This document shows, one piece after another, positions 25,171 through 37,726 of a stretch of 64,000 nucleotides of DNA. Below the pieces are notes generated by a model. The model was not told the DNA's origin. It made no database searches and was given only the letters and a program-made list of their open reading frames with translations. Numbering within the stretch: position 1 is the first letter of the stretch; each line of letters starts with the position of its first letter. The stretch spans positions 123,894-187,893 of the forward strand of contig WACJ01000422.1 in the NCBI GenBank assembly GCA_008973525.1. The letters run 5' to 3'. The position numbers and the translations under genes were made by a program. Source of the DNA: Stenopsyche tienmushanensis. Its lineage: Eukaryota > Arthropoda > Insecta > Trichoptera > Stenopsychidae.

Positions 25171-28070
25171 CAAATTCAAGATTTTAAATTCAGTGTGGAA
25201 GTAATGGTATGGTATAGTTTAAGTCAGAATTAGCTAATCCTGTTAAGATCTTTTTTTATAACAGCCTTAAGTTTTTTCTTAAAAATAAGTAAATAAACAT
25301 TGCATAAAACTCGGAAAATATTTTACAAATCGTTTACGATATTTTAGTATTGCATTTCTGTTATCAAATTTTTTGTACATAATCTACAAATAAGAATTTA
25401 TTTAGTTGAATAATTTGATTGATAAAAAATAATTAAAACAGCATCATTTTAAGGATATTTTGGATTAAATGTAGTTTTGGTATTATTGAAATATTACCAG
25501 ACAAGTTATTAAAACAAAGTTACAAAAAAGTTATTAAAAAACATGTTATAAATAGTTGTTGATTGATTTCTTGAAGAAGAAGAAATCTTTGACTAGCTTA
25601 GAAAAATATCATAATTACAGAGAATCTTTGTACCAAAGATTGAGCTTCAGATTGATAGCCATATTATTGTTAGATCCTGAAATCTTATTAAAAAGGCAGG
25701 TTAGAAGCTAGATTGTATTAAAAAAAATCATCATATCAATGAAAACGAATAATAAAGTTCAACTATGGAGATCATCTACATCCGATAATCGATATGAGAC
25801 TTTTAGAAGAAGAAACAATATTGAATGTTTAGCGAATATTTAAAAATATTGCAAAATCTTACGATAATATAGATTCCGAGTATTTGCATTCATTCGTAGG
25901 CTGATTATATCGTATATAAAACCATATGTTAAAATATTTAGTATTGCTTGGTTAAAGTCACTTGGAAAAGTTAGTGGCCAAAAAAAAATCGAGCATCAGC
26001 TCTGGTTGTAATTTGAGCCTCAACAACTATTAAGTCATATTCTGTAAGGATTGTATATAATATATAACCAAGTATGCTAGTTATTTAAAATTGTGCTAAT
26101 ATGATAAATTATTGACTTAATGAATTTGAATGATTTGTGGTTATGAATGGTATGATTTTTTATTGATATGATTTATCTTGACAAGAATGTTAGAGTAGGT
26201 CGTTATGAACGTAAGTAGTACAGTCAAGGAGTTTAAGTGCATGTGGGATCCAAATGGATGAAAGGCATCAAACACGCCGGAAGAAAATGTATGAAAGTTT
26301 TCAAAGTGAAAACATTTCATTTGTGTAAGGGCTAAGGGCATAGGTTTTCCCCACCCAGCGTGAAACTTTACAAATATGCCTCATTCGATATAATACATTA
26401 TACATTCTGCAGGGAATCTTCAATGCTCAGGTCGCGTAGGGCTTATGTATCCTCTCCCTTTGAAAGATTACTCCGAAAAGGCAGAATGATATAAAATTCA
26501 TCAGAGTGCCATATGCCGTTTCTTTTGATATTGGTATCTGTCGCCGGTCGGAGGAATATTGTGAAAATCAACGAGACTAGACGTCAATATGAAAAGTGTT
26601 TTGGGGTGGAAGACACTCCACCTATCCTTCCATCGGCTCCATGAACTCGTGCGATATACACCGGATTTCCATACGACATACAGACACTGCATAAAAATAC
26701 CAGGGTTCAAGAGATGAAAAGCAGACGAATAAGAAGAAGAAAAAAAGATTCTCATTTTGGCTTTTGGAAGAAAAGTTAGCTTAGGAAGTCGGGACGTCAA
26801 CATTGCCAAATGTAAGATGGGAACGCAGCAAATTCTGCTCTTTATTTAATCAAAAAGCCAATTTTAAAAATGCTGTCAATCTTTCATATAATGCAATTTA
26901 TATTTTGCTTGAAAAATACATAATGCAGAATGGACAAAATTTAGATTATAACTGAGATAGTTGATGATTTTTGCCATAATATGCCATAATAAAAACCGCA
27001 CGTATAAAATGGGATTTTTGACTTCATAGGAGTTGAATTATTCAAGCGCCAATTAGCACTGGACTGATTTAATCTCGGCGATGTAATATCGCAAATTATG
27101 GCCATAAATCGTTCAAATTGAATGCTGATGATTTCTATCAACATATTATTAAATCAAATATTCGAAGCACTGACCTAATTATGAATTTATACCACTCGAT
27201 GATCGTTCAAGTGCCAAGCGTTATTAGAGAGCTCTCCAAGTGTTGTTCAAACATTTTGCAATCGGCCATTGAATTAAGAACGCTCTTCTATCAATACTTT
27301 AAATTAATAAAAACCATACATAATCTAATATATAAAAATGAATCGACTAATTTCCTTTATGTACGAGTGATATGCGTTGACATGCGCGTTCATCGGATTG
27401 AGATATAACTTGGTCCACTTATTGCCAAGGATTCAGGGGGTAACATAGGCATAGTACAATTAACTTACAGTAGATTTTTAATTCAAAACTTAATGTGTGA
27501 AAGTTGTTGATTCTGACGTGTTTGAGATTATGCGTTGCTAAGGCTATAGGTATATAGTACCTACAAGTTGCAGTAGGAGGCGTCGTGTCGTCGTCACATA
27601 CAACACATACGTCAAACGTCAATGTCATTTGCAGGTTATCCATCGGCGTGAGTCAAATTATATCCAAATTATTTATCGCAAGCACTTTTAAAATGCTTCA
27701 TTTCATTCATCGCTTATTCACGTACGTAACAATCGAAAAAGTACGTTTGAGTGCTATCCGATCAAAATCAGACGACCAACGTGCGACGACAATGGAAAGT
27801 ACATGTTCATTTGAATATTGCTGCATTTCAATATGATATTCATTACGATTACAGTTTGCATCCCAGTGTAAAATGGATAATGGTCAAATCCTGTTAACGG
27901 GGGGCAAATTTATTGGTAAATTGAAAACGCTTTCATTTCGACACAATGAAAACAAACAAACCTAACCTAACCAGATTTGAATGTAAATTTAATTTAAAAA
28001 ATAAAAACAAGAAACAAATGAATAATTATTTTATTTAATAACAATATGTTGACGTTGAAATCAACAATAT
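25171..28070. other. No recognised gene
   Basis: Very AT-rich up to about 26.1 kb. Frames at 26501-26809 (minus) and 27118-27408 (plus) lack motifs. The stretch 27500-27840 looks somewhat protein-like in one plus frame and directly precedes the Helitron relic, so it could be an eroded part of the same element; no motif confirms this. Confidence 0.4.
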
Positions 28071-30085
28071 ATGGATCTTCTTTTTCATGAAAACATTCAA
28101 AGCTCATACCAACGTCGGATATTGTCGTGCAAATTGTACATGCAAATAGGCAGTGATATGGCAGTAGTCAGTATTGAAAGACTTGATGCGCGCAACGATC
28201 GAGTTCAAACTCAATTTCAAACAGGTCGATATATCAGCAGTGACGAGGCTCTTTGGCCTATTTTGAGCTTCCTAATTCACAGAAGCAATCCGAATGTTGT
28301 TCATCTCAGTGTTCATCTCGAAAATGGACAAAGGCAGACACTGCAAGAAATGTTGCTGCTGAACCAACACTTGCGCTGTGTGAAGAAGATGTATTTACAG
28401 AGACATTATTGTACGCACAAGTTCCTAACTATTATACATGAAATACTACATCCGAGAATTTTCAACGACGTAAGCAAGGGATGCGTGATGAAGGCTATCG
28501 AAATCTGTATTCATCTGATGCATTGGGCCCTATTTACACATTACATCCAAATAAAGCCGAGTGTTACTATTTAAGAATGCTGTTGGTTAATGTCAAATGT
28601 CATACTTCATTGAGAAAGGTCGAACGGAAATTAGAACATTACTCGCCATCATTTTAACCACATGTCCGTCATCCAACCCGAAAGATTTGTGGTAAAAATT
28701 CAGAGAGGATTTGAGAGAAGACATTTTACACACCGTTAGCAATGACAATTCAATTGAGTTTTCGGACAATATTTTCAATCAAGCTCTGATCGAAATCGAA
28801 GACATTTGCTTTATCATCAACATCAAAGAATTCATTCAACAAGAATTCGTTCTGCATTTAAACAGCAGTACAATGCTAATGATTTGGATGCATTTGTCGA
28901 AGCAAACGAACAACTTTTGCTTGCGGACAAAAATTGACCTACGATACAATTACAAATGATCTGTTCTTCCTTGATGCGCCTGGCGGTACTGGAAAAACGT
29001 ATCTCATCACTTTACTATTGGCTCACATTCGATTTCAAAATAGAATTGCTTTAGCTCTTGCTTCATTAGGTATTGCGGCAACATTATTAGATGGTGGACG
29101 AACAGCGCATTCGGCATTCAAATTGCCATTAAATATGCATTTATTGGAAGCTCTGACATGTAACATTCCTAAAGTTTCTGACATAGCTAAAGTTTTGAAA
29201 ATTTGCAAGGGGATTATCTGGGACGAATGCAATGCTTGATCGAACTCTTAAAGACTTACGATCAAATGCAAAACCGTTTGGTGGCGCTCTAATTTTATTA
29301 TGTGGCGTCTTTCGACAACCTCTTCCAGTGATGCTTTCATCGACACCAGCTGATTCTTGCCTCAAAGCATCGCATCTTTAGAGAGACGTGCGAAAACTAA
29401 CATTAAAGACAAATATGCGTGTACATTTGTAGCGTGATGCGTCGGCACCCACATTTTTAAAACGACTATTGAACATTGGTGAAGGAAAAGTGCATGTTGA
29501 TGCTACCAAGTTTATTTCATCTCCATCGAACTTTTGCGTTGTTGTGCCATCCATCGATTTACTCATTCAGAAAGTTTTTCATCAAATTTTTAATAATTAT
29601 AAAAATCATTATTGGCTTTGTGAACATGCTATTTTGGCAACAGAAAACACCGACGTCAATAAAATCAACCACACAATACAATAAAAAATTGCAAGCGATT
29701 CTGTTACCTACAAATCGATTGACAGCGCCATGAATGCAGACCAAGTTGTTAACTATCCAATCGAGTTTTTAAATTCGTCGGATCTTCCTGATGTGCCACC
29801 GTACAAATTGGAACATGACTCACTATCATCATCGAGACAACTATATATTCTTAATGGAAAGTCGAAAGTAGAAGATATGCTCATTCCCACCGACGTGCCA
29901 TTTGATAAGAGACGACTGCAGCTCCCCGTTGGACTTGCATTCTCAATGACCATCAACAAGGCACTTCAAGTGTGCGGAAGAATCTAGAAAATCCACGTTG
30001 GACAGCCGAGAAATTTATTTGTATTTGTTAAAGACGGAAAAGCCAAAACTATTGTCTACCCTAAAGCACTTAGCAGAATAATTAA
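28071..30085 (+). pseudogene. Helitron Rep/helicase (PIF1-like) pseudogene
   Basis: This is a decayed copy of the Helitron protein that nicks DNA and unwinds it during rolling-circle transposition. In order: GRYISSDEALWPILSFLIHR and HLSVHLENGQR (28210-28335); after a frameshift, LLYAQVPNYYT, NFQRRKQGMRDEGYRN and YYLRMLLVNV (to ~28590); EDILHTVSND (~28715); the Walker A helicase motif FFLDAPGGTGKTYL (~28963); IALALASLGIAATLL and GGRTAHSAFKLPLN; IIWDECNA (Walker B); FGGALILLCGVFRQPLPV (~29280); LKTNMRVHL; NYKNHYWLCEHAILA; NYPIEFLNSSDLP (~29753); VGLAFSMTINKA (~29930); and NLFVFVKDGKAKTIVYPKAL to ~30074. There are several frameshifts and stops and an internal deletion after the Walker B region and near 29820. 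The N-terminal Rep domain with its HUH motif was not found. No Helitron hairpin/CTRR end could be placed. Confidence 0.93.
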
Positions 30086-31430
30086 GTGAACAAAATTTAT
30101 GCTTTTAATATTTTTTTCTTTATATATCATTCAATATCAATAAATGTATTCATTGTCGGAAAAAATATCATTATTTATATCATTGCTAATTAAACAAGAT
30201 AACTCTTTCAAATTTCAAATGGTATTTTTAGAACTATTTCTTCTGTGGCAGCAACGCGCCGGGTACCAGCTAGTTATAGATAAAAATGTCAATAAATTTA
30301 TACTCAATTCTTCGGTTTATGAATTGGGAAGTGTTTGTTCGGCTTTATTGAATTTTTTACTTATGGGGTTGAGAAATATCGCGGCAAAATTAATTCGCTA
30401 AGCTGATTATTAGGCAAAGGTTTAAGAGCATCCCCCCCGATATAAAATGTATATTTGTTCGGCAATAATATCATCGGGGGCTCCTCCCCATCTGTCATGC
30501 TTTCATCGTTTGGGAATGAGTCATCGTAATTCATTTGTGAAATGCCTTCGGCAAGAAATACACTTAGTACGGCGATGGAGGCTGTGGAGGTGACTGGTAC
30601 TGCCACCTCCTTCCGTCATTTATTCAACCCGAAATTCTGCAGCTAGACCCACCTTGTCTCATCCCCAAACCTTGAGACACTGCCAAAAATCAATATTCGC
30701 CTCAAATGAATAAAGCATTCATCCGTTCACCACCGACGATTCTCAGACTTAATGAAATCATTAATGCGTATCTTGATCCCAAACCCTACATTGCTCGGGG
30801 TTTTCTGTTTCCAATTTTAGGCCAAGGAGGACTTCCACCGACTAACACATGGATTGACTTCGGGTTTTATTTAAAGGAAAAGCTATTTGCTGTATTTAGA
30901 TATGGTTGACACTATGAAAGCAATTCAGTTTCAAAAATGTAAAAAAACTGTCACTACTAAACTATTGTAAATGACTGTTTATCAATAAGTGTATCTTTAA
31001 CACAGATTTAAAATATATACTTGGGATTGAAATTCAAACTGGTCCAGTTAAAGATTGATATGCATTTTTTTTAAAGCATGTGAATATAATTTTAACACAT
31101 TTTTATCGGGGAATAGCCACATACAATTTGTTCTCTTCAGCGGACAAGAAACGAAGATTACGCACAAAACACATAAGATATTGCTGTCGTATACTAAGAC
31201 AACGTTCAATTAACTCATTCTCGCCGGGGTACGTATAGCGTGTTGGCAAAAATTGTAATACTAGAAAAAATACTTTAACTAGTACATAGTATCTAGAAAA
31301 ATTTAGAGATAATTTTAGAACACCTCACTGTAAAGGAGTGTGTAATAATAGCAGCTGTTTTTAAACTGTGATGCGCGTACTAACGTGATAAATATAATTA
31401 TATATATTTTTACAATATAAGTATTTTATA
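30086..31430. other. No recognised gene
   Basis: An 81-codon minus-strand frame (30361-30606) includes an acidic stretch (DDSFPNDESMTDGEEPP) in a locally GC-richer block. It has no domain I recognise and could be an exon or repeat fragment. A 67-codon plus frame at 30706-30909 is likewise unassigned. Confidence 0.4.
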
Positions 31431-32543
31431 TTAGTTAAAGCGGAAAGAAATGTCATTTTTTTGCTATTTGGAGAATTTTTTTTTTTAATAAAAGCTATAC
31501 TTGAACGATGTTCTTATGACTTGAAAAGATGATAGTCTGAAGGTGCAATATCAGGAAAATATGGTGGATGTTGCAGCACTTCCATATCCAGCTCCCTTAT
31601 TTTGTTCTGCGTAATCCTTGCTGTGTGTGGTCTTGCATTATCATGCTGTAATATTCTTCTTTGGTTGTTAACTAGCACTGATCGCTTTTTGAGCATTTTC
31701 GCTTTTAACCTATTTAATTGTGCATAGTATAGCTCTGCTGTGACAATTTGGCTAGGTTTTAATAATTCGTAGTGAATTAAGCTAAAAAAAATCCCACCAA
31801 ACACAAAGGAGGACCTTTTTAAAGGATAATGACGGTCGAGGGGTAGAAACAGGTACTTGATTTGAAGAAAGCCACTGTTTTTCCTTCTCGGGCTTTTTTG
31901 GAGGACCCACTTCTCATCCTCAGTAACGATCCTTATTAAAAATGGATCGGTTTCATACCTGAACAATAGCGATGAACAAATGGTTATCTGTTGTTATAAG
32001 GCCGTTGATGACAATTCGTGCGGTACACAAATTCCCTGTCTATGTTTTTTCCCGAGTCTTTTCAAATGATCTTATACTGTCGACCAGGGACAGCTGATGT
32101 CCAGCGATAGTTCCTTTATTGTTTTTCGAAGATCAGATTCTACCAGAAAATTTAATGCGTCATCATCGATTTTTAGAGCTTGTCCAGATTTTGGTTTATT
32201 TTTTTAATCTCTGTCGCCAGTTTTGAATTTTTTGAACCATTTATGGCATTTGCGAATATTCATTATGTTGCCATATGTATCACAAATGCTCTGGGCAGCT
32301 TCTTTTGCTTTTAATCCTTTGTCGAATAAAAACAGTAAACAAGATCGCAAAAGGGTCTCATCAATTTCTGGCTTGGAAATTTCCACTATGGTTAAAAAAA
32401 ATATAAAAATATCTGTAAAAGTAAGACAAACAACAGAGCTTTAAAATGATACTAACCTTGACTTATTTACTCGACAGGAAACTGAGATAAATTGACGGCA
32501 AAGGACGCAACCAAAAAATGACATTTCTTTCCGCTTTATCTAA
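31431..32543 (-). mobile_element. Mariner family E element, near full length, with TA duplication
   Basis: Inverted termini TTAGTTAAAGCGGAAAGAAA (left) and its counterpart ending CCGCTTTATCTAA (right) are flanked by TA. At about 1.11 kb it is slightly shorter than the usual ~1.3 kb. It encodes a minus-strand transposase relic spanning nearly its whole length, with a deletion at the C-terminal end. Its terminal repeat is distinct from copies A-D, so two mariner families are present. A third copy of its end occurs alone at 5060. Confidence 0.95.
31514..32386 (-). pseudogene. Mariner (DD34D) transposase pseudogene, family E
   Basis: One reading frame of about 291 codons is interrupted by three TAA stops and no frameshift. 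Order: first helix-turn-helix (LLFLFDKGLKAKEAAQSICD), HKWFKKFKTGDRD then stop, KNKPKSGQALKIDDD, second helix-turn-helix (KELSLDISCPWSTV then stop), VPHELSS, PFLIRIVTEDEKWVL (first catalytic Asp; the usual Gly before it is Glu), FVFGGIFFSLIHYELL where the second catalytic Asp of the WWD motif is replaced by Ile, ILQHDNARPHTARIT, and FPDIAPSDYHLF (third Asp). It ends at LFKS, about 50 residues short of the family's C-terminus. The start is GTG with no ATG nearby. Inactive. Confidence 0.93.
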
Positions 32544-34554
32544 TAATAGCTAAAAACGGACAGATGCATCTATCAATAGTACCCGAAAGATGTATGGCAC
32601 ATATATGGATTTCAGGCTCTATCAGTAAATGTAGAAGAAGCACTTGTGCTTTTGTATTTGTATTTGAATAAGAACCAAATCTAAATTATTTAGTCAAATT
32701 ATTGTGTGGGTTATTCTTAATTTCAATATTATATCAGCAATCAATTTTAGTAACAAAAATTAATCAATAGCTTAGTTTTTGGTATTTTTTTTGCTTCTCT
32801 TTCGGTCTTTATTATAAATTATATTGCGTTTTATCATTGTAAAAATCGACCGTTCAGCATTTCTTTTCCGTTCATAGATTTTAATTCTTTTTGTTAATGT
32901 AATAAAATGATGCCAGTTAAAATATTTGCTATGAGTGCAACGGACTTATGAATATGAAGCAGGATGACCCATAAAGTTGAATAGCCTGTAAATGTTAGAG
33001 CGATGAAGTCCCAGTGGGTCGACTAATTTCAGTCTTTCACAAACTTAAGCTACTCATCCATTATATTGCATTTGTTGAACTAACAAGAACTAAATTTTAT
33101 ACTGCATCAATTTAAAGTTGGACGTACACTTAAAACCCGAGGTGCCAAGATTTACCTCGGGAAGCTTTCATATCAATTTTTGTCTTGTGATTAAATTCAA
33201 TTCAATTCTTCTTCAGCGTTCATTTAAATACCTTATATTGAGCGCTGATAAGCAAGCTTAAAAATATGATTCAAATCCATTGGACGCAAAATAAAATGCG
33301 TAGGCGTTTGATGTACCAGTGCTCGGTTCCCCAAAAAAGTACATAAAAATGATTTGTTATCACTTTTTTTTTCAAGATGACTAACAGGTCACTAAGGGGT
33401 TTATAAGCCTCCATTTGGGAAAGTTTGCTTCAGACACGAGTGATTTATGCGAATATTACTCCGCGCTCAACAAACGGCTGAAGTGCCGTTAAAAACTAAG
33501 ACTCAAGACATACGTGCACAAATTTAGTAGCGTGAACAAATTTGATCGTTGAATAAATTTTAAAATTAAATAATAAATCGTGCATGACGGGACGATCGCG
33601 ACCCCACCGCCGGCTATTAAGAGTAGATTTTTACGCAGGATTTATAATTTGGCAATTATGCAAATTCCTATGATAATTATGGCCAACATTTGCAATGACT
33701 CTGGATCACGATGGAAGCACAGCTTAAGATCCACCCCCGGGTCTTATCCACGCTAACCACTTTTCCTCACACCCAGGGCGCGTTGCATGATTGATGATGA
33801 TAGTGCCTCCTGGTACACAACCACCCTCGCAACCTACATCAACCAACATTTTCATGGAAATCCACTACGATGAAACTATTAGCATAAATGTCGGATGTAG
33901 AAACATCCTCACGCTCATGCGATTCCCTTGAATAGATTTCTACGTGGAAACAATTTATGAATCTCTTAAATGGTGAGAGCATTTAATTTTAAATACCGTA
34001 GTCTTGAATACATCACATTTAAATAATAAAAAAGTACATTTTTATTCATACAATGGCATAGAATTGAATATATCTATTTTGATACTTTTAATTGAAAAAA
34101 ATAAGAATTTTTATTTAAGAGTTAACAATAGATCATTTTCAATTTGACAACGATGAAACAATTATGTTGTCATCGCGTCAATCAATATAGATCAAAAAGG
34201 AAACGAAGAGTAACAGTTAATTTGATAAATTGGTTAAGTAGATTTGTCGGTGAAGACTATTGGTCGGTGAGGAGAACCTCACCATTCCTGCTTTGGAAAT
34301 TAAAACTAGATCAATCAATTTAGATTAATGTAAAGCGATATATTAGGGGGACCAGAAAATATTCGCGTATTTTGAAACCTTATGTTTGAGCTCAGTTTGT
34401 GTCCAGACACAGTGATGGAAAATTTTTTGTAGAACTACCGTTAAACATTATTTTTGTGCATTCATCCAATTCCACATCTAGATTGTACGCTACTTTTTTT
34501 TGATTTGGGTTGAAATGCCACAAAAATATTTATATAAAACACTAAAAAATTCAA
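32544..34554. other. No gene recognised; possible regulatory patch at 33.6-33.95 kb
   Basis: No protein homology. The segment 33640-33960 is GC-richer in parts and holds ATGCAAAT, several ATTA cores and TGATTGATGA, which matches the Exd/Pbx-Hox composite site pattern. This could be an enhancer, but motif matching alone is weak evidence. Confidence 0.35.
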
Positions 34555-34735
34555 ATATTATTTTGAAAATATGCCCGAAGTAACATTAAACATCGAGTGT
34601 TTCGTCATTTAGTCTGGATCTGATTTTGGTAGCCAGACAACCTGAAAATGCACGCTCAGCCTCCACACTCGTCGGAGTTATCGTCATCAAATATTTAAAT
34701 GCTAGTTCAAGTTGATGATCGGGTGAGTCCCCATT
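34555..34735 (-). pseudogene. hAT transposase C-terminal dimerisation-domain fragment
   Basis: The minus strand reads GDSPDHQLELAFKYLMTITP, then TSVEAERAFSGCLATKIRSR, then LNDETLDV, and after a one-base shift LMLLRAYFQNNI with a stop. This is the hallmark hATC dimerisation pattern (P.SVEAERAFS....K.RSRL...TL). Only about 60 codons survive; upstream an in-frame stop and loss of similarity end the match. The catalytic core and terminal repeats were not found. Too short to assign to a hAT subfamily. Confidence 0.88.
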
Positions 34736-35109
34736 TTAGTATAACACCATCAATGTGACCTATAAAATTCCTTTCTGCTGAGACACGGACTAAAACTCGC
34801 AAAATTCCCGATTTCCCGACAAATTATTTATTTCCGTCGCTGCAGATGAATATTTATGCATTATAATACTTTGATGTGATTCGTTATTATATTACGGAGG
34901 AATACAAAAATTCTGAACCCCGTATCTATTATATTTCATATCGATATTCGCATTATTAGAGTCGAGGTGTAGTAAATACATCACCGGTAGGGAAAGGTTA
35001 ATATAACAATTTGAAAAACATATATGTACTGAATATATGTATACATAGATTAGACATGGTCATGATCACCTAAAACTGTCCGGGATCCCGGGATTGGAAT
35101 CCTTAGGTA

Positions 35110-35515
35110 GGATGGAGAAACTATAACTGCATACATTTATTGTCGACATTTAGAAGTTTTGCATCAGAAATTTAAAAAAAAGCGTTCGTATTTATTTAAC
35201 AGAATGCAAACGATATTACTTCATGATAATATGCGTCCTCATAAAGAAAAATTGGCACTGGATAAAATACGAGAATTTAACTGGGAAATGTTACCGTATT
35301 TTTCTTATTCACCGGATCTCTCCTCGACGGATTTCCACCTTTTCAGGTTCATGGAGCACAGCTTGAGAGAAAAACGATTCAAAAATGCAGCTGACGTGAT
35401 AATGCATTTAAAATATTTTTTTTGCTTCTGAGCCGGAAAGTTTTTATAAAAATATCAAATAACTATCAAAGCAAAAGGAAGATTCTTTGAAAAACGATGG
35501 ATTTATATTTTATAA
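35110..35515 (+). pseudogene. Mariner transposase C-terminal half
   Basis: GETITAYIYCRHLEVLHQKF leads into an open stretch with LLHDNMRPHKEKLALDKIRE (HDN motif, second block) and FSYSPDLSSTDFHLFRFMEH (third catalytic Asp), then SLREKRFKNAADVIMHL. A frameshift near 35415 leads to EPESFYKN and a final block ending NDGFIF, the family's C-terminus. The 5' half, including the first two catalytic Asp residues, is missing and no terminal repeats were found. More like the fragment at 2.4 kb than families A-D. Confidence 0.9.
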
Positions 35516-37065
35516 CTTTGTATGTACATTTTTGTTAATATACGAATATTTTGGGGGTAAATTAATATTTAAATGCTTATATTATAAGATTTTCATTTAA
35601 ATATTTGCATTTCTGTTAGATTTTATTAACATGAATTGCGTAAATCTTAGAAACCATAGTGAACTTACAAATTCTAGTATTAAATTAGGGAAATTGATTA
35701 ACGATCATTGATCGTGGCATTTGGATCGAATAAGATTTTTTTCAAATGCCAAAAGAGAAAAATATTCTTCTGGAATAATAAAATTACATAAACAGAAAGA
35801 AAAAAAAATACTTTTGGACGACGTCGAGAGAAGCGAGAGCGTCATATTTCAGAAGTGTTCCGGCATTATTCGCAGCAGATGCCATGTTCAGCCCCCTGAC
35901 GTAATACGGCTCGGAGCATTTTATCAAAATATAATGCAGTTGTGCCCCCGAGGTTGTAAATTAATTACGAAACTAGGATTAAATATGATTCCGGACGATT
36001 AATAAACATCGAAACGACGCAATGGATGCATAATTTTGGCACGCGCAGGGGACTGACGATGCACACGGTGACACATTGAATTCTCGATCGCTAATTTTCA
36101 CCACGGTTGAATGAAAGGCTTTAAAGGCAATTTAGTTATAATTCGGCGATAAGTTTGGCCCATGCAGCCTTTGTTATGCAGCATATATGGGCTATGGAAA
36201 CGTTTGTGGTATGCAAATACCGGCCAACGAGGCATGATACCGCTCTCATTATTGATAATCATCACATTCAAAGCATAGCATGGGTCATATGTAAAAATTT
36301 AAGCGGCTCAAACTATTTTGGGCTTTGGAGGTTAATACCCCATGAATTTTAATCAGAGACAACAAATCGTGTATTTAATCACAATCAATCCTTGAAGCCA
36401 TCAAATGGTTTCAAAAAGCAAACACATTTATAGATAATTCATCTATTTTAACCCATTTCATTGATTTTTATAGTTTTTGGTACTTAATGATGATGATTCT
36501 GCAAAACAACAAAATCCTGATATTAATCTTCATCATGAACAATGGCGAAGCACACCTTTTTGAAGTCAAATTTTGTACACATGAGCAACCATGTATAACT
36601 AAAAATGTATCTTGTTCAAGGCTTACAACATCTTAAATTATCACGAATCAATTAAACAAAATAACTTGCTTTATAATGATCGATTGAAATAGCTCTTTTA
36701 TAGAGGGTCCCTTTTTATTACCAATTATTCTAATTTTTTCCATCAATCGATTTAAAGCAAACAAGCAAAAAAAGGAATAGTTTACAGTTAGTCTCACGAA
36801 TCATAAAATATGAATGCATTTGCTGTTGTAAATATATCGTTTCTTATTGAAAATTAGTATTCAATGACGGCAAAGCATAAGTTTACTAATAAAAAAAATC
36901 TTACTTTTACTGAAAACATTAGTTTATCGATCATTTGTGTGTCTTTATATATAATAGTCTAGTGCGTATGACCATTATAACTACAAAAAAGCTATTTATT
37001 TAAGAACTACTTAAGATTCAGAGCCATTAACGAAAGACTACTTAGTTTTTTTAAGGTATGTGACA
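35516..37065. other. No recognised feature
   Basis: A 93-codon plus-strand frame (35721-36002) and a 65-codon one (36155-36352) have no recognisable domain. The remainder is AT-rich. Confidence 0.5.
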
Positions 37066-37569
37066 CCGTTCATTCTACACTACTGGCCTAGTGGCTGGAA
37101 AACTAAAGAAACATAAAAAGTACGAGAAGAACAACCAGCAGATGGTCTGGAAGACTGACAAAAGAAGAATTCTACTTCGATACGATAACATTATCTTTAG
37201 TTCGCGAAGACAGGGAGGACTTTGTATTCCAGAAAGACCTTTTCAGTAAAAATAACAAGGTCGTCTAGAATAGTTTTTTACTCTCCCGAGAAAAACTACT
37301 CAGTCTTTACAACTTTCGGTATATATTCGGTATAATAATTGACGGTCGCGAAAGCAGCTTTCGACACGATCATCTAGGTGGCCCGCTGGGTGAGCGTTCT
37401 AAATGAAACTCGGAGGTCATGCTAGCTTCAATATCGAATGAACGAGGAGGTTAATGTATGATACAGACGAATTGGATGTAACTCCTTCCTGTGAATGGAT
37501 ATTGAAGAGGCCTAAGTCCTGCAGTGGACTGTTTGTGGCTGCACTATGATGATGATGATGATGATGACA
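37066..37569 (+). repeat. GATGAT-tailed retroposon, copy 3 (5' truncated)
   Basis: The 3' ~500 bp of the family seen at 5.1 and 20.6 kb. It shares CCAGAAAG.CC, AAGGTCGTCTAGA.TAGTTTT, GGTGAGCGTTC, GAACGAGGAGG and GAATGGATATTGAAGAGGCC, ends GCAGTGGACTGTTTGTGGCT and then a (ATG)n run at 37547-37567. TGGCCTAGTGGC near 37085 matches the pol III A-box pattern. No protein frame is preserved. Confidence 0.75.
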
Positions 37570-37726
37570 TATAATAAATACGTACATTCGATTCACTTAA
37601 ACACGATTCTATTTTTTAATTAGTTTACGAGTCACAGTTTGATTTTCACTAATTTTGCCATTATGGAATTTTAAAACAAACTATATTTACCTGATAAGCG
37701 GGGAAATTATTTTTCAATAACGCAAC

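Noticed and set aside
27960..27972. CCTAACCTAACC resembling the insect TTAGG telomere repeat
   Set aside because: Only about two and a half units; far too short to be an interstitial telomere tract.
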